Shown here one piece after another: positions 39,507 to 43,608 of a DNA stretch of 43,608 nt. Numbering within the stretch: position 1 is the first letter of the stretch; the number at the start of each line of letters is the position of its first letter. The DNA is from UBA6109 sp035366835 (GTDB lineage: Bacteria; Desulfobacterota; Syntrophia; Syntrophales; UBA6109), in NCBI GenBank assembly GCA_035366835.1, contig DAOSIS010000027.1, forward strand, positions 1-43,608, read 5' to 3'. The notes below the pieces were generated by a model. The model was given only the letters and a program-made list of their open reading frames with translations. It was not told where the DNA came from and searched no databases. The position numbers were made by a program, and so were the translations under genes.

Positions 39507-40640
39507 CTACCTGCCGGTCGGCACGACGATCTCCACGCGCCGGTTCAGGGCCCGGCCGGCCTCCGTGGCGTTGGAGGCGACCGGATTGGCGGGCCCCAGG
39601 CCTTCCACCGCCACGCTGGCGGACGGGATGTTCTGGTTGAGGACGAGGTACTCCCTGACCTCGGTGGCGCGCTTCTCGGAAAGGGCCTGGTTCGCGGCCG
39701 CCTTGCCGACGCTGTCCGTGTAGCCCCGGACGGTGACCCTGCTCCCGGCGGCGTATTTTTTCAGGAACGCACCTACCTGGTCCAGAACGGCCCTGCCCGC
39801 CGGAGAAACTTCGTTCTTCGGCGTGAGGACGTTGATGGCCAGGACGGTGATGACGATCTCCCCGTCCGCGGACTTGACGGCCGCGTGGGGGATCTTCGCT
39901 GCGTCGTCCCGCATCGCGTTTTCTCTCTCCAGGGCCGCCATTTTTTTCTGCATGGCCTCCATCTTCTGCTTGTCGGCGGCAGACTGCGCTTCGCGGGCCT
40001 TTGCCTCCGCCGCCTCTTTCTGCTTCTGCAGCGCCAGGCGCTCGGCCTCGAGTTTCGCTTCGGCCGTCTTTTTCTGCGCCTCCTCGAGCTCCTTCTTCTT
40101 CTGCGCCTCCAGCGCCGTCGCCTTCTGCCTGGATTCCTCCAGCGCCTTCCGCTCGGCGTCGGCCTTCGCCTTGACCGCCTTCGCCGCCTCGGCCTCGGCC
40201 TGCGTCTTCTTCATGACCTCCAGGGAGGTCCGAAAGTCGGCAAGGTCCTTCCGCGCATCCTTGAGTTCCGCGGCCGCAAGGAATTTCCTGGACTTGGCCT
40301 CGGCGATCTGGGCTTTCACCTTCGCCATCGACGCCAGGTACAGGATCTCGCGGACGGCCGCCTCGTTGGACTTCACCAGCTTCATGGTGCGTGAAAGGAT
40401 CGACTGGGACTCCGCGTGCTGCTTCTCCGCCTCGGCCAGCCAGGATTTCGCCTGGGCGAGGTCATCCGGCGCGTTCTTTTCCGCCCCGGCCATCCGCGCC
40501 TGCTCTATGGCGGCCTTGGCCTCCTCGAATGCCACCGGGACCGGCTCCGCACCGAGGGCGGCAAGCGGGAACAGGAGGAGAACGAACCACGCCGCAACGG
40601 CAATACCCCGCATGTTTTTCCCCAAGAGCTTCATCGTCAT
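39507..40640 (-). CDS. DUF4398-OmpA fusion lipid-free envelope protein
   Basis: A 377-residue exported protein. The signal peptide is residues about 1-30 (VAAWFVLLLFPLAALGA|E). DUF4398-like helices follow (FEEAKAAIEQARMAGAEKNA), then a long Lys/Glu/Ala coiled coil (about residues 130-235). The C terminus is an OmpA peptidoglycan-binding domain with VRGYTDSVGKAAANQALSEK, RATEVREYL and RRVEIVV carrying the conserved Asp and Arg. It would tie an outer-membrane or periplasmic assembly to the cell wall through the rod-like coil. Start ATG at 40640, or the second ATG at 40634, after GGAGGGGGG. It follows the small DUF4398 gene by 10 bases in one operon. Confidence 0.9.
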   Translation of the reverse strand: MTMKLLGKNMRGIAVAAWFVLLLFPLAALGAEPVPVAFEEAKAAIEQARMAGAEKNAPDDLAQAKSWLAEAEKQHAESQSILSRTMKLVKSNEAAVREILYLASMAKVKAQIAEAKSRKFLAAAELKDARKDLADFRTSLEVMKKTQAEAEAAKAVKAKADAERKALEESRQKATALEAQKKKELEEAQKKTAEAKLEAERLALQKQKEAAEAKAREAQSAADKQKMEAMQKKMAALERENAMRDDAAKIPHAAVKSADGEIVITVLAINVLTPKNEVSPAGRAVLDQVGAFLKKYAAGSRVTVRGYTDSVGKAAANQALSEKRATEVREYLVLNQNIPSASVAVEGLGPANPVASNATEAGRALNRRVEIVVPTGR

Positions 40641-40650
40641 TCCCCCCTCC

Positions 40651-41046
40651 CTACTGGCCTTTTTTCAGCTGTTCGATCTCGGCCTTGACCTTCTTGAGGT
40701 CGTCGTTCGTCGTCGCCAGGTTTTCCTCATCGGTTTTCAACTCCGCAACCGCCCTGGCCAGCTCCGCGTAGGCCCTCGCCAGGCGGGAATTCTGCGCAAA
40801 CTGCGTGCCGTCCTTGAGCGGACGGACGCTCTCCGCGGCATTGAGGAGTTCCTGGGCCTTGGCCATATTCTCGGCCGAATACTTGTCCCCCTGGGCTTTC
40901 TGCGCCGTTGCCAGCGCCGCCCTGGCATCGAGAAATTCCTGCTCCAGAGCGGGGGTGATGTCCTGCCCCCGAAGCGGTCCGGCAATGCAGAGGCTCGCGA
41001 GAACCCCGAAGACAAACACAAGGAATAACGATTTGCTCCCTGTCAT
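40651..41046 (-). CDS. DUF4398 periplasmic protein
   Basis: A 131-residue secreted helical protein. Signal peptide LFLVFVFGVLASLCIAGPLRG is followed by DUF4398-type helices (ALEQEFLDARAALATAQKAQ, MAKAQELLNAAESV, LARAYAELARAVAELK). It lacks the OmpA domain, so it is a companion of the larger gene; the two may interact through the shared repeats. ATG at 41046 with GGAAGGAGG upstream, as the first gene of the pair. The open frame upstream to 41238 is not supported. Confidence 0.87.
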   Translation of the reverse strand: MTGSKSLFLVFVFGVLASLCIAGPLRGQDITPALEQEFLDARAALATAQKAQGDKYSAENMAKAQELLNAAESVRPLKDGTQFAQNSRLARAYAELARAVAELKTDEENLATTNDDLKKVKAEIEQLKKGQ

Positions 41047-41264
41047 GACGACCTCCTTCCAGGATGGCGGCTCCAGAAGATCCGTTTCGATTTGACCGCG
41101 GATTATAGCGGGAGGGTACGAAGGAAGCAAAGAAAAAAATGCGGGGCAAGGGACACGAACGAACGTTCCCGCTGCGGTCCTTCGTGGTAGCTTTCCTTGA
41201 CCAGCCTGGTTTTTTCTCTTACCATCTCTATCGCGCAAATAATTGAGATTCTTCTATTTTCGTC

Positions 41265-41294
41265 TTGACAAAACGCCCGAAATCCGATTATACA
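41265..41294 (+). promoter_or_regulatory. Sigma-70 promoter of glcDF
   Basis: Perfect TTGACA (41265-41270), 18-base spacer, TATACA (41289-41294). It would start the transcript near 41301 and leave a leader of about 210 bases that contains repeat copy 2. The 463-base gap between the DUF4398 gene and glcD holds nothing else recognisable. Confidence 0.75.
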
Positions 41295-41364
41295 GCGGCG
41301 GCTTTCCGTATGCCGTCACAAGCCCGGTCTCACTGCAGCGAGACCTGCGCAGATTCCGGGAGAG

Positions 41365-41485
41365 ATTGAAGCTCTCCGGAGCAAGCCCCGGAGAAGCTTC
41401 GATCCCCAAGGAACGGATCTCAAACGCGATTCGCTCGCTTACCCCGCAGCAAGCTGCGAGGAATGCGCTCGCTGCTGGATTCACA
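41365..41485. repeat. Two-hairpin dispersed repeat, copy 2 (inverted)
   Basis: Reverse-complemented, it aligns over its whole length with 7911-8033: same hairpin A core GCAGCTTGCTGC, same GGTAAGCGAGCGAAT linker, same CCTTGGGGATCGAAG and hairpin B. Substitutions weaken one side of each stem. It lies wholly within the predicted glcD leader and ends 25 bases before the ATG. Confidence 0.88.
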
Positions 41486-41509
41486 TCGTTCTTGGAAGGA
41501 GGGTGCCGC

Positions 41510-42943
41510 ATGATCGGCAAGGCGGAAATCGATCATCTCGCCGGCAGGCTCGGCCGGGAGAACATCTACACCGAAAAGGAGGATCTCCTGGTTCTGGGGT
41601 ACGACTCCACGCCGGAGATGCACCATCTCCCGGACGTGGTCGTCTATCCCCGATCCCAGGACGACGTCGTCTTCGCGGTGGACTTCTGCCGGCAGGAGGG
41701 GCTCCCCATCGTCCCCCGCGGCTCCGGCACCGGCTTGTCCGGCGGCAGCGCCCCGGTGCAGGGCGGGATGGTGGTCTGCATGACCCGGATGAACCGCGTC
41801 CTGGAAATCGACGAGGAGAACCTGACGGCAACGGTCGAACCGGGCGTCATCACGCTCGATCTCTTCAACGCCGTCGCCGCCAAGGGCCTGTTCTATCCGC
41901 CCGATCCCGGTTCCCAGACGATCTCGACGATCGGCGGCAACGTGGCGGAGAACGCGGGCGGGCTGCGCGGTCTCAAGTACGGCGTCACGCGCAACTACGT
42001 CATGGGGATCTCCGGCGTCCTGGCCGACGGCACGTCGATCCAGGCCGGCAACAAGTGCGTCAAGGACGTCGCCGGCTATGCCCTGCGCGACATCTTCATC
42101 GGCAGCGAAGGCACGCTCGGCATCATGACGCAGGTGACCGTCCGTCTCATCAATCCCCCCAAGGCCAAACGGACGTTTCTCGCCCATTTCCAGGACATCC
42201 GCACCGCCGGTCAGGCGGTATCGAAGATCATCGCCAGCCGCATCATCCCGTCGACGCTGGAGATCATGGACCGGACGACGATCAACTGCGTGGAGGACTA
42301 CAAAGGCATCGGCCTGCCGCGCTACATGGCGGCGCTCCTCCTCATCGAGGTGGACGGCCATCCGGCCGTGGTCGCCGAGGAAGCCGACGGCGTCCGGAAG
42401 GTCCTGGAATCGATCCGGGCCGACGCGATTCATGAGGCGAAGGACGCCGCCGAGGCGGACCGGCTCGCCGCAGCGAGGCGGACGGCGCTTTCCGCCGTCG
42501 CCCGCGTCTCACCCACGACGATCCTCGAGGATGCCACCGTTCCGAGAAGCTGCCTTTCCGAGACCTTCGCCGAAATCGAGCGTCTGAAAGCGAAATACAA
42601 CGTCAGGGTCGCGACCTTCGGCCATGCCGGCGACGGGAATCTGCACCCCACGGCCGTCACCGACGAGCGGAACAGGGACGAGATCCGGCGGGTGCACGAC
42701 TTCTTTTCGGAACTGTACGAGAAGGTCCTGGCCCTCGGCGGAACCGTGTCCGGCGAACACGGCATCGGGCTGGCGAAGAGGGATTATCTCCAGCGCCAGA
42801 TCGGACCCGGCGGCGTCGGCGTCATGAAGCGCATCAAGGTCGCCTTCGATCCGGCGGGCATCATGAATCCCTGCAAGATGTTCCCCGACGAAGCGGGCGG
42901 CGCCGGCGGCGGAAATGCGGAAAAGGGAGGTTCACATGCCTGA
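41510..42943 (+). CDS. glcD: FAD-linked glycolate/D-lactate oxidase subunit (GlcD)
   Basis: A 477-residue FAD-binding (PCMH-type) 2-hydroxyacid dehydrogenase. It shows PRGSGTGLSGGS and GGNVAENAGGLRGLKYGVT for FAD, GSEGTLGIMTQ, and the catalytic-domain motifs FGHAGDGNLHP and GEHGIGLAKRDYL. It would oxidise glycolate or D-lactate, passing electrons to the iron-sulphur partner. The start is the ATG at 41510, with AAGGAGGG before it; the frame is open to 41243 but that part is repeat sequence and promoter, not protein. The end overlaps glcF by eight bases. Confidence 0.94.
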   Translation: MIGKAEIDHLAGRLGRENIYTEKEDLLVLGYDSTPEMHHLPDVVVYPRSQDDVVFAVDFCRQEGLPIVPRGSGTGLSGGSAPVQGGMVVCMTRMNRVLEIDEENLTATVEPGVITLDLFNAVAAKGLFYPPDPGSQTISTIGGNVAENAGGLRGLKYGVTRNYVMGISGVLADGTSIQAGNKCVKDVAGYALRDIFIGSEGTLGIMTQVTVRLINPPKAKRTFLAHFQDIRTAGQAVSKIIASRIIPSTLEIMDRTTINCVEDYKGIGLPRYMAALLLIEVDGHPAVVAEEADGVRKVLESIRADAIHEAKDAAEADRLAAARRTALSAVARVSPTTILEDATVPRSCLSETFAEIERLKAKYNVRVATFGHAGDGNLHPTAVTDERNRDEIRRVHDFFSELYEKVLALGGTVSGEHGIGLAKRDYLQRQIGPGGVGVMKRIKVAFDPAGIMNPCKMFPDEAGGAGGGNAEKGGSHA

Positions 42944-43608
42944 GACGGCCGCACTGGGAAACTTCGCCCCCGAAGACGCCCCCTCCTATGAGTCCATCCT
43001 GCAGTGCATGCGCTGCGGCTTCTGCCTCGCCGTCTGCCCGACATACTCCCTCACGAACCGCGAGCGGTCCAGCCCCCGCGGGAGGGCCGCTCTGGCCCGC
43101 GCCGTCGCCGAGCGGAAACTGGAATTCACCAGGGCCGTCAAGGAAGAGGCCTTCTACTGCCTCGACTGCCGCGCCTGCTCGACCGCCTGCCCGTCGGGCG
43201 TGAAGGTCGGCCCGATCATGGAATTCTGCCGCAGCCAGTCTCATGTCTTCCATCCCCTGCCTCCCGCTGCCGGTTTGCTCCGCACCTTCATCCTCAGGAA
43301 GATGCTTCCCTCGGCGGAGCTCATGGAGACCTCGATGCTGCCGATGCGCCTCTACCAGCGCCTCGGCCTCCAGCGGGCCATGCGCAACCTGGGCGTCAAC
43401 CGCCTCCTGCCGGCCCTCCTCTCCAAGATGGAAGGCATCCTTCCCGCCCTGGAACGGCCCCTGCGCCAGGTCCTTCCCCGGCAGATCCCGGCCCGCGGAA
43501 CAAAGCGCGGGCGTGTGGGGTTCTTTCTGGGCTGCGCGATGAGCCTGACCTTCCCCGAGGTCTCCCGCCAGACGGCCCGCGTCCTTGCACAGCAGGGCTT
43601 CGACGTCG
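42936..43608 (+). CDS. glcF: Glycolate/lactate oxidase iron-sulphur subunit (GlcF), cut by window end
   Basis: The first 224 residues are visible. Two [4Fe-4S] motifs open the protein: CMRCGFCLAVCPTY and CLDCRACSTACPSG, each with the fourth Cys before Pro. FFLGCAMS further on starts the first CCG-type (heterodisulfide reductase D-like) domain. It would relay electrons from GlcD to a membrane carrier. The ATG at 42936 lies inside the glcD end with AGGGAGG upstream, a typical coupled arrangement. The C-terminal half, including the second CCG domain, is outside the window. Confidence 0.93.
   Translation, partial: MPETAALGNFAPEDAPSYESILQCMRCGFCLAVCPTYSLTNRERSSPRGRAALARAVAERKLEFTRAVKEEAFYCLDCRACSTACPSGVKVGPIMEFCRSQSHVFHPLPPAAGLLRTFILRKMLPSAELMETSMLPMRLYQRLGLQRAMRNLGVNRLLPALLSKMEGILPALERPLRQVLPRQIPARGTKRGRVGFFLGCAMSLTFPEVSRQTARVLAQQGFDV

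Noticed and set aside
41243..41509. N-terminal extension of glcD in the same frame
   Set aside because: It covers the promoter and a dispersed repeat; a good ribosome-binding site exists at 41510 and family members begin there.

Overview
The window is a GC-rich, gene-dense chromosomal segment, probably from a deltaproteobacterium-like (Desulfobacterota) anaerobe close to Syntrophales. The taxonomic guess is inference. It rests on a complete fatty-acid beta-oxidation gene set, a type IV pilin gene behind a sigma-54-type promoter, a glycolate/lactate oxidase pair, and families of small hairpin-bearing dispersed repeats of a kind common in that group. A run of exactly 100 N shows that this is a scaffolded draft or metagenome assembly.

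Layout. (1) 1-1.0 kb: tRNA-Val(CAC) on the minus strand and a divergent sirtuin deacylase gene. (2) 1.2-7.9 kb: a minus-strand beta-oxidation operon of TetR regulator, acyl-CoA dehydrogenase, fused hydroxyacyl-CoA dehydrogenase/enoyl-CoA hydratase and thiolase, with a 19-bp palindromic operator upstream of the regulator. (3) 7.9-9.3 kb: repeat copy 1, a possible 55-residue membrane protein and a universal stress protein. (4) 9.35-21.5 kb: a glycosylation island with a GT2 transferase, a YfhO-type GT-C protein, a GT9 transferase, an AT-rich ArnT/GT39-like protein, three tandem TMTC-like proteins (membrane part plus TPRs), the relic of a fourth, and a type IV pilin gene with a Ser/Thr-rich tail. 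This is the best candidate for an undescribed system: a dedicated pilin (or surface) O-glycosylation locus. (5) 21.7-25.4 kb: queD-folE2-nadE operon plus a small zinc-ribbon gene that is split by an artefactual assembly gap. (6) 25.5-27.5 kb: minus-strand HNH nuclease, DUF948-like, YtxH-like and lipoprotein genes. (7) 27.5-36.3 kb: plus-strand run of hydantoinase/oxoprolinase, HDAC-family deacetylase with a C-terminal zinc ribbon, CMD protein, MsrA, pirin, metallophosphoesterase, gamma-glutamyltransferase-like protein and DUF488. (8) 36.3-39.4 kb: a yybP-ykoY (Mn2+) riboswitch with a terminator expression platform controlling a P2A-type cation ATPase. (9) 39.5-41.0 kb: two DUF4398 envelope proteins, one fused to OmpA. 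(10) 41.3-43.6 kb: glcD and the start of glcF, with repeat copy 2 in the leader.

How they fit together. The beta-oxidation operon would take acyl-CoA to acetyl-CoA under acyl-CoA-responsive TetR control. The neighbouring sirtuin, and the HDAC-like enzyme 28 kb away, could remove acyl groups that reactive acyl-CoAs place on lysines. The glycosyltransferases around pilA include polyprenyl-phosphate-sugar-dependent GT-C folds, consistent with modification of an exported protein. Most remaining genes are housekeeping or stress functions (queuosine precursor, NAD, methionine repair, metal homeostasis). All functional calls are from reading motifs in the translated sequence; no database search was possible.
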